Source: Acidimicrobiia bacterium
GTDB taxonomy: Bacteria > Actinomycetota > Acidimicrobiia > Acidimicrobiales > Bin134
Assembly: GCA_022826705.1 (NCBI GenBank)
Contig: JAJDUJ010000018.1
Span: 92,379-156,378 of the forward strand
Direction: 5' to 3'
DNA: 64,000 nucleotides
Shown piece by piece: positions 25,788-33,571 of the stretch. Below the pieces are notes generated by a model. That model saw nothing but the letters and a program-made list of their open reading frames with translations, searched no databases and was not told the DNA's origin. The position numbers and the translations under genes are program-made. The stretch's first letter is position 1. Each line of letters opens with the position of its first letter.

Positions 25788-25933
25788 CTGGCAAGAGCCA
25801 GCTAGGCAATGCAACCGAAACGGCTGCCTCGCAGCTGATGGGGTGGGGTGACCCACCTTGGGCTCCGGTCCAGTTTTTCCCTGTCCGGACTGCGTTGCCG
25901 CTATGTGGTGGGGGTGTGCACACCCCCACCACA
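25788..25933 (+). ncRNA. Putative structured RNA upstream of reverse transcriptase
   Basis: Within 146 bases five hairpins follow one another: CTGGC-aaga-GCCAG (25788-25801), GCTGC-ctc-GCAGC (25823-25835), GGTGGG-gtga-CCCACC with a GNRA tetraloop (25842-25857), TCCGG..CAG / CTG.CCGGA (about 25864-25890), and a 15-bp perfect stem (25904-25933). The run ends 23 bp before the RT frame opens. Retrons and several defence-associated RTs keep a structured template RNA in exactly this place. The direction is assumed to be that of the RT. Inference from structure only. Confidence 0.55.
25904..25933. repeat. 30-bp perfect palindrome
   Basis: TGTGGTGGGGGTGTG is followed at once by its exact reverse complement, giving 15 bp of dyad symmetry with no mismatch. 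As RNA it forms a long stem with a minimal loop; no U-tract follows on the plus strand, so it is not a standard terminator. It could also be an extended operator. Confidence 0.9.
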
Positions 25934-25956
25934 CTTTCGTTGAGTGAGAATCTGAG

Positions 25957-27513
25957 TTGCTGCTGTCGAAGTACATAAGAAGAGAGGCCACTAGGCTGCT
26001 CAAGCGTCACGAGCGCAACATGCACACAGGTTTTCTGGAATGGGAGCGGCGCCAGAGGCGGTCCAAGACCCGCCTGCAGCGTCTCCAAACACAAGAGCCT
26101 TCATGGTGGAAACTTGATCCCGGTTTCAACCCATATCACGTTCGTCGCCAAGCGGATGTGATTGGGCATGCGATGTGGCGGGCATTGAAGGAGGGCCGCT
26201 ATCAACCTCGCTCACCTGTTGAAGTCGAGATAGACAAGCCTGGCGGTGGCGTGAGAGGACTGTCAGTGTTTCAGATTGCCGATAGTGCCTTGTCCCGATT
26301 CGCATTCGATCAGATTCTTGCCAAAAACACCTCACGACTAAGTGGGAGAGCCTACGCCTACAGGAAGGACTTGTCAGCTCATGATGCCATTCACTTTGTG
26401 CGCACAGAGTGGGCTGGCAAGACTAGAGTGTTCATCGCCGAATACGATTTCAAGTCATTCTTTTCGAATATCTCACATGCACATCTCCTCGAGATGATCA
26501 AGCAGCGAAGCTTGTTTCTCACGGATTTGGAAAAGCAGATCATGACTGCCTTTATGCGGTCGATTCCCATACCCGAGGAGTCGTATGATCCGATCCCATC
26601 AAATGGTGCATCCAAAGGTATTCCTCAGGGGACCAGCATAAGCCTTGTCTTGGCGAACCTTGCTGCTAGTCGTCTCGACCAAAGGCTGGAGAGAATTGGC
26701 GTAGGATTCGTTCGCTACGCAGATGATACCCTCATCTGGGGAGATTCCTACGGCAGCATTTGTGAGGCTGTGGAAATACTCACTGAAGAGGCCGCTCTAA
26801 TGGGTGTGGAATTTAATAGAGAGAAATCGTCCGGAATAAGCTTGTTAGTCCCGCGGTCTTGGACACCCGACGGGGAGATCAGGACCAAAAGGAGGGTCCG
26901 CTTTCTTGGCTATGACTTGGGGCTCGAACATTGCGAGCTATCTAATGACGCTGAAGTCAGGATCAAGCAAAAGTGTCTCAAGTTGATCTATAACAATCTC
27001 CTGAGAGAACCACTCAATAGAAATCAAAACCCAGAGAGAATTACTGAACACCTTGATAGCGATTACATAGCGTTGCTAGCACAACTCCGAAGATACCTCT
27101 ATGGCGACCTGTCTGAGAAGAAAGTCAAGAGCTTCCAACGCAGCGAGGCTCCCTACCAGCATTTCACAGGCGTCATGTCATGCTATCCCTTACTGGACGA
27201 CTCAAACGCACTCGGACGATTGGATGGCTGGCTATTGCATAACATCCATCAAGCAATCGCAAAGCGGACAGCTCTGCTGCATGCTAGCGGGATACTTCCT
27301 TTTATCTCGGAACCAATTCCTCATGGCCGGTCGCCGGCTCAGCTTCTGAATCTTGAAAATCCAACGAGCAAATCTTCAGGCCATGCTATCGACGTAAGTG
27401 TGCCCAGCGTTCGCCGAATCGCATCTGTCATACGACGAGCTGCGGAAAAGTATGGTGCTGGATCCGTTGGCAACGAGCCAGAAATCGGTCTGTCAAATCC
27501 TTCGCGGTACTAG
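25957..27513 (+). CDS. Reverse transcriptase, probable defence-associated type
   Basis: A 518-residue RT. The polymerase motifs are present: [13 protein letters not shown] with Asp163 (motif A), [15 protein letters not shown] 221-235 (motif B), and [10 protein letters not shown] with YADD 254-257 (motif C), then FNREKSSGI and [10 protein letters not shown] for the thumb-side motifs. No maturase, HNH or retron-type VTG motif is seen, and about 190 extra C-terminal residues follow. This points to the abortive-infection/unknown-group RTs that act in phage defence rather than to group II introns. The frame opens with TTG 25957; ATG 26020 (residue 22) is an alternative start. Base composition is visibly lower in GC than in the flanking genes. 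A hairpin RNA lies upstream and a HEPN-like gene downstream. Confidence 0.88.
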   Translation: MLLSKYIRREATRLLKRHERNMHTGFLEWERRQRRSKTRLQRLQTQEPSWWKLDPGFNPYHVRRQADVIGHAMWRALKEGRYQPRSPVEVEIDKPGGGVRGLSVFQIADSALSRFAFDQILAKNTSRLSGRAYAYRKDLSAHDAIHFVRTEWAGKTRVFIAEYDFKSFFSNISHAHLLEMIKQRSLFLTDLEKQIMTAFMRSIPIPEESYDPIPSNGASKGIPQGTSISLVLANLAASRLDQRLERIGVGFVRYADDTLIWGDSYGSICEAVEILTEEAALMGVEFNREKSSGISLLVPRSWTPDGEIRTKRRVRFLGYDLGLEHCELSNDAEVRIKQKCLKLIYNNLLREPLNRNQNPERITEHLDSDYIALLAQLRRYLYGDLSEKKVKSFQRSEAPYQHFTGVMSCYPLLDDSNALGRLDGWLLHNIHQAIAKRTALLHASGILPFISEPIPHGRSPAQLLNLENPTSKSSGHAIDVSVPSVRRIASVIRRAAEKYGAGSVGNEPEIGLSNPSRY

Positions 27514-27531
27514 TCGCTAAGTTGCGTGCCA

Positions 27532-27554
27532 ATTGTGTCACATCGGGTCACAAT
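27532..27554. promoter_or_regulatory. Inverted repeat ATTGTG...CACAAT
   Basis: A 6-bp perfect inverted repeat with an 11-bp spacer, containing GTCACA twice, lies between the RT stop and the HEPN-like gene. It could be an operator for the second gene or a small RNA stem. Confidence 0.35.
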
Positions 27555-27657
27555 GGACTACACAGATTGGATAGACGGTTAGTGCAAGCGGAATGAAGTG
27601 AATCTATTTGTACTTCTGCTGAAGCTGTGCCGCATCAACTCGATTGGGGAGAACGCC

Positions 27658-28443
27658 ATGCCAACGGTCGCCGAAGCTCTTGCACTCTCGCTTCCAGCTA
27701 AGTGGCAATTCGGTTTGAAGAAATTTGGGAGTGCTGTGCGTGCACTTGAGACATGGTTTGAGGGGCATGGAGAGACTGTGATGGCAGTCCTCGCTAACGC
27801 TACTGTACCTCTGGAGGAGCTGAGGACTCATCAGCTCGCTAGCTTCGTCCAGCTCGATCATCGACTCGTGCAAGTCTTGGTAGAGCGGGGCTGGTACCCC
27901 GACCCACGCATGGCTCCAATCCAGCTGGCCCTGCTCTTCTCATACAGCGCCAGCGAGCCTGACGCGGTTGAAGAGATCATGAAGAACGTGTTTCGAGAGC
28001 GTCTCGACGAGATTGAGGCGGAGTTGGTAGCCGCTCATCCAACACGTACAGCGATCATTCAAGATGCGTTCTACGCACATCGGGAGTCCAGGTACAACCT
28101 CTCAATTCCTGTCCTGCTGGCTCAAGCCGACGGTATCTGGCTTGAGCGGGTCAAGCGCAACTTGTTCAGTGGTGGCGCTGGAAGGGCTATTCAAGAGTTG
28201 GCCGACCAGATTGAGGATGCAAACTCTCGTGAATTGGTGTTTGCCCTCAGCAGCCCTGATTGGCCGCTAGCAGCCTCGGAAGGAGAAAGGCCCGAGAGCT
28301 TCAGCGGGCTTAATCGACATCAGGTTCTTCACGGCGAAGTGACAAACTACGGCATCGAAGAGAACAGCCTCAGGGCCGTCTCTTTCCTGAACTACTGCGC
28401 CTTCATACTTCCTGCACAAGAAGAGGAGGTTACCGCTTCCTGA
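27658..28443 (+). CDS. HEPN-like protein (R-x4-H motif), RT partner candidate
   Basis: A 261-residue protein started at ATG 27658, which has GGGGAG 6 nt upstream; a GTG 20 codons earlier lacks one. The C-terminal segment GLNRHQVLHGEVTNYG carries R220-x4-H225, the catalytic pattern of HEPN ribonucleases, followed by the helix SLRAVSFLNYCAF. The middle is helical, with RYNLSIPVLLAQADGIW before it. HEPN proteins act as RNases in toxin-antitoxin and abortive-infection systems. I do not know the exact family. It lies 144 bp after the RT on the same strand and meets the XamI-like gene tail to tail with a 1-bp gap. A two-gene RT-HEPN unit is inferred. Confidence 0.72.
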   Translation: MPTVAEALALSLPAKWQFGLKKFGSAVRALETWFEGHGETVMAVLANATVPLEELRTHQLASFVQLDHRLVQVLVERGWYPDPRMAPIQLALLFSYSASEPDAVEEIMKNVFRERLDEIEAELVAAHPTRTAIIQDAFYAHRESRYNLSIPVLLAQADGIWLERVKRNLFSGGAGRAIQELADQIEDANSRELVFALSSPDWPLAASEGERPESFSGLNRHQVLHGEVTNYGIEENSLRAVSFLNYCAFILPAQEEEVTAS

Positions 28444-28444
28444 A

Positions 28445-29398
28445 TCAACTACTGCTCTCTCTTGCTGAGCGGATGAAGTTCGCCAGGGCATTGAGGTCAT
28501 GGGCCCAGAAGATCGTGAGGTGCTGGGCCTGGGCCTGTTCGAGGTTTCGGGTTTTGAAGATGCCAGAAAGGACGGCGCTGGGGACGGTGGCTCCGCTACC
28601 AAATTCTTCGATCCAGGCTGCGGCCTTCGCGGCAGCGTCGTTGTTGAGTCGTTTCACCGAGTTCGTGGACGAGTTCGATACCTTGCACTCGATGGGCATG
28701 CACCGTCCGTCGTGAAGCCTGACAATGAGATCCGCTTTGCGCTGTCCGAACGGTGCTTCTCCGCAGAACTCGCCTGGTGCCGGGGCGTCCAGGAAGCCGG
28801 GTGAAACAGTCCGAGGTTCAACCTCGACCATGCCCGATCCCCGCAGGGAGGCCTTGACCAACTCTTCTTGCTCTTTGGACTGCATACGTCGAACTGTTTC
28901 CACCCGCCGAGTGGCCATAAGGGCCGCTGTTGCTATTGCAGCGGCAGTCCTTTCGTTGTCTTCGGCTCCGCGCCTTTGGCTGATCCACGGGAATCGCTTG
29001 GGGTCAAGGCCCTGGGCGATAGTTCCCACCACCCGGTCCGAAGCGTCAAGGTCATCAAGCAGTACGCCAGCAGCAAGCGAAGTATCGGCAAGCTCGGCCA
29101 GATCATCGGCTGAAATAGGAGGCCCGACAACGTAGCGGAGGGCTTCCAATAATTCGGGGTTGCCGAGCACCTCCAAGAGTCCAGGGTCGATTGACGTAAC
29201 GCTCGCCCGTGGTTGTAGTTGCGAGAGGTCGTCAGTCTTGTCCAGGAGCTCGTTGATGTATTCGAGACACTGGGCAAACGTCTCGGCGTAGACCCCCTGT
29301 GACTCGTTCAGCCTCTGGGAGCGGAAGATCTGCCTGGCGAGTTCTCGTTGCTCGTCGAATTCCTCGCTGGTCCAACGAGGCGGGTCTGTGAGGTTCAC
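28445..29398 (-). CDS. XamI-family type II restriction endonuclease
   Basis: A 317-residue protein resembling the XamI restriction endonuclease family. The core has Asp223 in RKADLIVRL and Glu237-Cys-Lys239 in MPIECKVSNSS, the D...ExK pattern of PD-(D/E)XK nucleases, and ends with GIFKTRNLEQAQ and TIFWAHDLNALANF, segments I recall as typical of this family. The prototype XamI recognises GTCGAC (SalI isoschizomer); the site here is not proven. GTCGAC does occur in this window (for example 1115-1120), so host DNA would need methylation. The GTG start overlaps the methylase stop (GTGA). Confidence 0.82.
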   Translation of the reverse strand: MNLTDPPRWTSEEFDEQRELARQIFRSQRLNESQGVYAETFAQCLEYINELLDKTDDLSQLQPRASVTSIDPGLLEVLGNPELLEALRYVVGPPISADDLAELADTSLAAGVLLDDLDASDRVVGTIAQGLDPKRFPWISQRRGAEDNERTAAAIATAALMATRRVETVRRMQSKEQEELVKASLRGSGMVEVEPRTVSPGFLDAPAPGEFCGEAPFGQRKADLIVRLHDGRCMPIECKVSNSSTNSVKRLNNDAAAKAAAWIEEFGSGATVPSAVLSGIFKTRNLEQAQAQHLTIFWAHDLNALANFIRSARESSS

Positions 29399-31050
29399 GA
29401 TGACATCTCAGCTAGCAAAGCGGGATTGGGAACCGGGATGCGTTCCATCTCCGAAGGCTCGAACTTGGTGAGTCCGCCGGCGTAGGTGCGTCCCTGTGCC
29501 ACAGAAGCGCTGGACCTCAGAGAGGCGGCCAGGGTGTCCAAAGCGTCATCGGACAGTGGGTCTCGGGGGTAGATCCCGTGGGCGACGTTAATGTGGCCCG
29601 CCCCGGCAAGGTTGCGGACGAACGCCGGGGGGCGTCTGGCCATGTAGGTAGCCAAGATCGGTGCGGGAGACCGCAGACCCACGGACCACCAGGGATTCCG
29701 GTGGCGGGCGACATACGACGAATGAGCACCGTTGCGCTCTGCGTTTCGCAAGAATCGTTTCACGAGCGCCCGGTCTTCCTCATCGAGTTCGCTGAGATCA
29801 GCAGGCAGGTCGATGACTGCCCGAAGGCTGCGAAGGCTCGACAGCACTCCGTCGTCGGCATCGAAGAGTTCCCGGGCCTTGGTAACCGATGGGAATAGCG
29901 TCCTTGTCGGCAGTTCGGGGTCGTTGGCGGTGGTGACCCAGGTTGCGTTGGCCCCGGTGACCGCGCCCCTGTGTACCCGGCAGAGTTCACCTAGCTCGAC
30001 AAATCCGTCCGGGGGCGAAGTTGCAGGGGACAGCAGCGGCGACCACCGCTTCTCTTGCATGAGGCGCTGTTTGCTCACTCGGCGTCCCTTGGAGAGATCG
30101 GCAAGGTCCCTGGCCTTCGCGACCCGGCGCATCTTGACAGAGCGGGCCTCCGAACCGATCTGAAAGCAGGTCACCGACGCGGTAGTAACCGCATCCTCAA
30201 AAGGCAATACCTCCGGAGCAAGGATGTGGACTGACTCACCGCCCAAACCGTCGGTGAGCATCCCGCGCAGCAACTTCCCGTAATTGACGTCCAACCACTC
30301 CGCAGAGGTGATGAAAGCTCCAATGTCTCCCGGCTTGGCTGCGAGAAGCGTCGCCAAGAAGAAGTGGACATGAAGCCCTGCAAGCGCGCTGACCGGCAGA
30401 TCTCGGCTCTTGGCGGTAGCTGTCAGCCACCGCTTCCACCGAGGCTCAATTTGATGGTGGCGCACATAGGGGGGATTGCCCACAAACGCCGTCACCCCAT
30501 CGCAACTACCAAAATCGGCCTCTCGGTAGTCGCCCACCATCACGGTAGATCGATCATCAAACCCCGCCGCGGTCAGGTTGGCCCGACACAACAGAGCAGC
30601 CAAAGGATCCAGTTCAACAGCGACCAACGAAGCATCAGGAAAAACTCGCCCTGCTTGGAGCAGAAAGCGCCCCGAACCTGCGCCAGGATCGACAACCCGA
30701 GCAGGTTGCTCCTTGGCCGCGATCCAGCCCACCATCGCCTCCACGATCCCCGGAGGCGTATACACCGCCCCAAATGGTCGCCTCTGCTTCGGGGACCGCA
30801 ACCGCACAAACGCATCCCCTAGGGGGTCGCCCCCTTTAAGGATCTTCGAAGCAAACTCGGCTGTGTCCGAAGCAGGTATCTCTGCTGCGGAATTAACAGC
30901 TTCGGACTCCGCGACGGTGAGACTGTCGAGAGCGCCATTACTGACAATCGCCCATGCAACAGCTGCCAGTTCTTGCTCCGACTCCAGCAGCGCTGCTGCT
31001 TTTGACGTGTCGTCGTGGTCGATCAGCAACATCTGCTTGAAGTCTGACAT
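29395..31050 (-). CDS. DNA adenine N6-methyltransferase of the XamI-type RM system
   Basis: A 551-residue class I methyltransferase. The SAM-binding motif is VVDPGAGSGRFL (121-127 core) after FGAVYTPPGIVEAMVGW, and the catalytic motif is NPPY at 192-195 (GNPPYVRHHQIEPRWK), as in gamma-type N6-adenine methylases. The C-terminal half (VHRGAVTGANATW, FVRNLAGAGHINVAHGIYPR) is the target-recognition region. ATG 31050 was chosen because GGGAGAAG lies before it; the longer frame to 31095 has no such site. It protects host sites from the coupled endonuclease, whose start it overlaps by four bases. Confidence 0.87.
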   Translation of the reverse strand: MSDFKQMLLIDHDDTSKAAALLESEQELAAVAWAIVSNGALDSLTVAESEAVNSAAEIPASDTAEFASKILKGGDPLGDAFVRLRSPKQRRPFGAVYTPPGIVEAMVGWIAAKEQPARVVDPGAGSGRFLLQAGRVFPDASLVAVELDPLAALLCRANLTAAGFDDRSTVMVGDYREADFGSCDGVTAFVGNPPYVRHHQIEPRWKRWLTATAKSRDLPVSALAGLHVHFFLATLLAAKPGDIGAFITSAEWLDVNYGKLLRGMLTDGLGGESVHILAPEVLPFEDAVTTASVTCFQIGSEARSVKMRRVAKARDLADLSKGRRVSKQRLMQEKRWSPLLSPATSPPDGFVELGELCRVHRGAVTGANATWVTTANDPELPTRTLFPSVTKARELFDADDGVLSSLRSLRAVIDLPADLSELDEEDRALVKRFLRNAERNGAHSSYVARHRNPWWSVGLRSPAPILATYMARRPPAFVRNLAGAGHINVAHGIYPRDPLSDDALDTLAASLRSSASVAQGRTYAGGLTKFEPSEMERIPVPNPALLAEMSS

Positions 31051-31324
31051 AGGACTTCTCCCGATCAGAGGAAATGAAAAACAGGTCTCCATCATCCAGA
31101 CAAGAGTGACAACGAGGCAGAACGAAGGTCCTCACGCTTACATTGGCTCTCGGGTTCGGACTTGATGATGCAGCCACCTTCGGGCCACTGGTAGGACGCT
31201 CCAGTGATCTTTCCTGCTCCCGTGGATTTTGGCCCGCCGATGAGAATGATGAGTAGCGATGGGCAGATAGCGCCTCATTAGGGTCGAGTGTGCTGCAAAC
31301 AGCTATGGGCTGAAGGGAGCCGCC
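31051..31324. other. Intergenic region upstream of the methylase
   Basis: This region must hold the promoter of the RM operon and of the secreted protein. On the minus strand a short open stretch reads GPKSTGAGKITG and SYQWPEGGC, which could be a gene fragment, but it has no good start and I recognise no family. Confidence 0.4.
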
Positions 31325-31849
31325 ATGCGCGGAATGTCGAAAATCGGGGCAACAATTGTCGCCCTGCTGATCATCTGTGGAGTGATTGCCGCGGTGTCAG
31401 TCGCGTCAGCCCACGACACAGACGGTGAAATTGCTTCCAGAGATGCCCTGATCAGTGCACAAGAGAATTTGCTGAACACCTACAGGTGCTTGTTCTCCAT
31501 CGACATGCAACTCGTACCGGGCGGCTGCGACCCCGACCGAGAGCTTGGACTGGTACCAACCCTCGGCGTGTCCGGCACTGGCTCCGGCGTCCGCACCGCC
31601 AGCCTCGAAGCTGGCCGCTACCAAGTGGACATCGACATCGAGGGGCCGAGAGGCCACATCAGCGTTTGGGCAAACGACAGCGCCCGATGCGAATTGCTGG
31701 CAAACGAGACTGTCGAAGGTTCATGGTCTGGATCGGTCGTGCTGATTGTCGGGGCTGACTATCTTGCTGACTGCGAACCCGGTGACCTGTTGATCGAAGT
31801 GGATGCCCCAGCCCAAGCCGCCTGGGAGATCATCTTCACTAACCGATAG
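31325..31849 (+). CDS. Secreted or membrane-anchored hypothetical protein
   Basis: A 174-residue protein with an N-terminal signal or anchor helix (KIGATIVALLIICGVIAAVSVASA) and a likely cleavage after SVASA. The mature part has two Cys pairs (YRCLF, GGCDP, ARCEL, ADCEP) that could form disulfides, and a strand-rich composition (AGRYQVDIDIEG, HISVWANDSARC). No known domain is recognised. AGGGAG lies 7 nt before the ATG. It sits between the RM pair and a DNA-repair-like gene; a defence role is not supported by anything in its sequence. Confidence 0.65.
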   Translation: MRGMSKIGATIVALLIICGVIAAVSVASAHDTDGEIASRDALISAQENLLNTYRCLFSIDMQLVPGGCDPDRELGLVPTLGVSGTGSGVRTASLEAGRYQVDIDIEGPRGHISVWANDSARCELLANETVEGSWSGSVVLIVGADYLADCEPGDLLIEVDAPAQAAWEIIFTNR

Positions 31850-31989
31850 CAGATCCTGCCAATTTACTGATCAGCTTATGAAGAAGTGGATTTAGGAATG
31901 GTCTCGCAGGGGGGATTGCGGAGCGGACTCCGATTCCTGCACCGGCCTCTGGGAGCAGGCTGAGGGCGACCATCTCCCCCTGATCGGCC

Positions 31990-31995
31990 TAGTCT
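31990..31995 (+). promoter_or_regulatory. -10 box TAGTCT for a leaderless transcript
   Basis: TAGTCT ends 7 nt before the GTG at 32003 and no ribosome-binding sequence lies between. The same CCTAGTCT string precedes the D-aminoacylase start at 54639. Confidence 0.5.
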
Positions 31996-32002
31996 CCCGG
32001 AC

Positions 32003-32755
32003 GTGGAACAGGCGGCATCGTTGGGCTCAGTTTGCGATCCACACTGCGGGCGGAGCGCCTATGACCACATCGACTTCACGGTGAGGGGGCAGTCTTGGGA
32101 TGTCGAGTGGGGCAACTATGAGGTGTTCGGCACTCCGGCGTTTTGGGTCAACCGCACGGCGATGGAGCGCTACGAGGAGCGTCTCGCAGAAAGGGCATCC
32201 GGCGGCCACATCGAGTCGGTGGTCGTGTTCGGCTTGCTTGGGGGTTCGGGGATATCCGCCGAGGTGGCTCGCGCAGCCCAAAGCGTCGTGCTTGATCTCC
32301 TTGCTGAGAACTCTGGGGCGACAGCAGGGGAAATAGAAGAGCGGCTGCAGAAGCCGCTGCCCGGCGGTTTGGGCCGCTACAGGTTCCCGCGGCAGCGGTC
32401 GCAGCGCATCGTCGCAGCCTTGGCCCAGCTCCGCTCAGAACCCCCTCCCGAGGACCCGCTCGATTTGAGGCAGTACCTCAGAAGGCTGCGGGGAGTCGGC
32501 CCGCAGACCTCCGCCCACATCGTCCGCAACCTGACCGGCAGCGCCGAGGTGGCGATTGTGGGCATTTGGCTAGTGCGAGCCTTGACCTGGGCGGGCATAT
32601 TCAAGCCGCAGTGGCGCGTCCAACGACACTACGACAGATTTGAACAAACATTCCTCCAGTACGCGGCGCACGGCAACGTCCAGCCCGGGGCGCTGGACCT
32701 GTGCATCTGGGAGAAAGCCCGAAGCGTGGAACCCTCGTACTTCAGCCTGGGATAG
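32003..32755 (+). CDS. HhH-GPD DNA glycosylase-like protein, Asp replaced
   Basis: A 250-residue protein whose C-terminal half has a helix-hairpin-helix, LRRLRGVGPQTSAHIVRN (G164-V-G166), as in the EndoIII/OGG1/AlkA superfamily. Where the catalytic Asp normally follows (pattern V-D-x-x), this protein reads AIVGIWLVRA, with Gly187. It may therefore be a non-catalytic DNA-binding member, or use a lysine as in OGG-type enzymes that I cannot place. The first 60 residues (CDPHCGRSAYDHIDF) are not recognisable. A leaderless -10 box supports the GTG start. It is separated from its neighbours by about 150 and 60 bp. Confidence 0.68.
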   Translation: MEQAASLGSVCDPHCGRSAYDHIDFTVRGQSWDVEWGNYEVFGTPAFWVNRTAMERYEERLAERASGGHIESVVVFGLLGGSGISAEVARAAQSVVLDLLAENSGATAGEIEERLQKPLPGGLGRYRFPRQRSQRIVAALAQLRSEPPPEDPLDLRQYLRRLRGVGPQTSAHIVRNLTGSAEVAIVGIWLVRALTWAGIFKPQWRVQRHYDRFEQTFLQYAAHGNVQPGALDLCIWEKARSVEPSYFSLG

Positions 32756-32815
32756 TGCGTGTTTCGCGAAATCGCCGGCTAGGCCGCGCCCCAGGCACCA
32801 CAGGACAGGGATCCT

Positions 32816-33428
32816 TCAGCACGTTTTGGGGTTCACCGGGGAGGGCGTTGCGGGGTTCTTCGCGCAGGAAGGTCTGTTGGCGGAGTTCCAGTGGGTGGGG
32901 GTGTCGTATATGCCTGGGGACTGGGTTAGGTCTTGGAGCCATTCGACGATGTAGCCCTCCAGAACCGGGGGGAAGTTGCATCGGTAGTTGCGCAAGCCTG
33001 AGAAGAGGTCCTGTTCGTCGTAGAACATGATGTGGGCGGGGATGTCGATGGCGCTCTTTCCGAAGTAGGCGAAATGTTCTGAGATGAGAACCCGGGGCGG
33101 ATTCGTGTCTGTCAAGACATGTTTTGGATCAGGAGTGCCGTCTTCGTGACTGTGGTAGCTGTGTTCTTGAATCCAGTCGTGGGAAATGGGGTGCCGATGG
33201 TAGGCGTTGTCGCCGCATCGCGACTCTTCGGCACCGTTTGGGTCCGGCTTCTTCTGCTGGAAGCGTTGGTCGGTCCAGTAGTCGTCGAACCACATGGCCT
33301 CTTCGACTCTCATGGCATAGATGAGCTTGCCAGTTTGATTGTTCTCTACGGCCCCGACACCGAGAATCCAGTCGCCTGTTTTCGCGCGCTTGCGAATCTT
33401 TGCTTTGCAGGTGGCGAGGGTGCACCAG
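32816..33428 (-). pseudogene. Nmad2-like protein gene truncated at tRNA-Leu
   Basis: Read from the tRNA boundary, the frame gives WCTLATCKAKIRKRAKTG, then DWILGVGAVENNQTGKLIYA, then MRVEEAMWFDDYW, the shape of the nucleotide-modification-associated domain 2 family (...CTLAxCKPxIRxxAxxGDWI). No start codon exists upstream: the frame meets a TAG inside the tRNA gene. The longest ATG-started piece begins at 33313 (165 residues) and lacks the core N-terminus. The C-terminal part (HFAYFGKSAIDIP) looks intact. I infer loss of the 5' end when DNA integrated or recombined at the tRNA 3' end. Confidence 0.7.
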
Positions 33429-33515
33429 TGCCCGGGGTGGGAGTCGAACCCACACGCCCTCTATGAGGGCTGGGGGGTTTAAGCCCCCTGCGTCTGCCTA
33501 TTCCGCCACCCGGGC
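33429..33515 (-). tRNA. tRNA-Leu(UAA)
   Basis: The 87-nt gene has acceptor arms GCCCGGG and CCCGGGC, D-arm GTGGCGGAATAGGCAGACGC, anticodon loop CTTAAAC (anticodon TAA) on a 5-bp G/C stem, a long variable arm as expected of tRNA-Leu, and the T-arm GTGGGTTCGACTCCCAC. CCA is not encoded (CTGG follows the discriminator A). A TACCGT -10 box lies 8 nt upstream. The 3' end abuts a truncated accessory gene, making it a probable integration site. Confidence 0.93.
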
Positions 33516-33571
33516 TTGATTCCACGGTACCGGGCGGGCGGTGGGGTGGCTGCTCAATTGTGGGGGCAGGG

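Noticed and set aside
25842..25857. GGGGTGGG near the RT as a second copy of the tRNA-Leu 3' end
   Set aside because: Only eight G-rich bases are shared with 33431-33441. Not a credible attachment-site repeat.
25601..25970. Retron-type a1/a2 pairing (TTCGACAG with CTGTCGAA)
   Set aside because: Only eight contiguous pairs, one arm inside the RT frame, and no conserved branching G was recognised. Too weak to call a retron.
31051..31280. Minus-strand fragment reading GPKSTGAGKITG as a P-loop gene
   Set aside because: No start codon, no length, and the spacing does not match Walker A (GxxxxGK[ST]).
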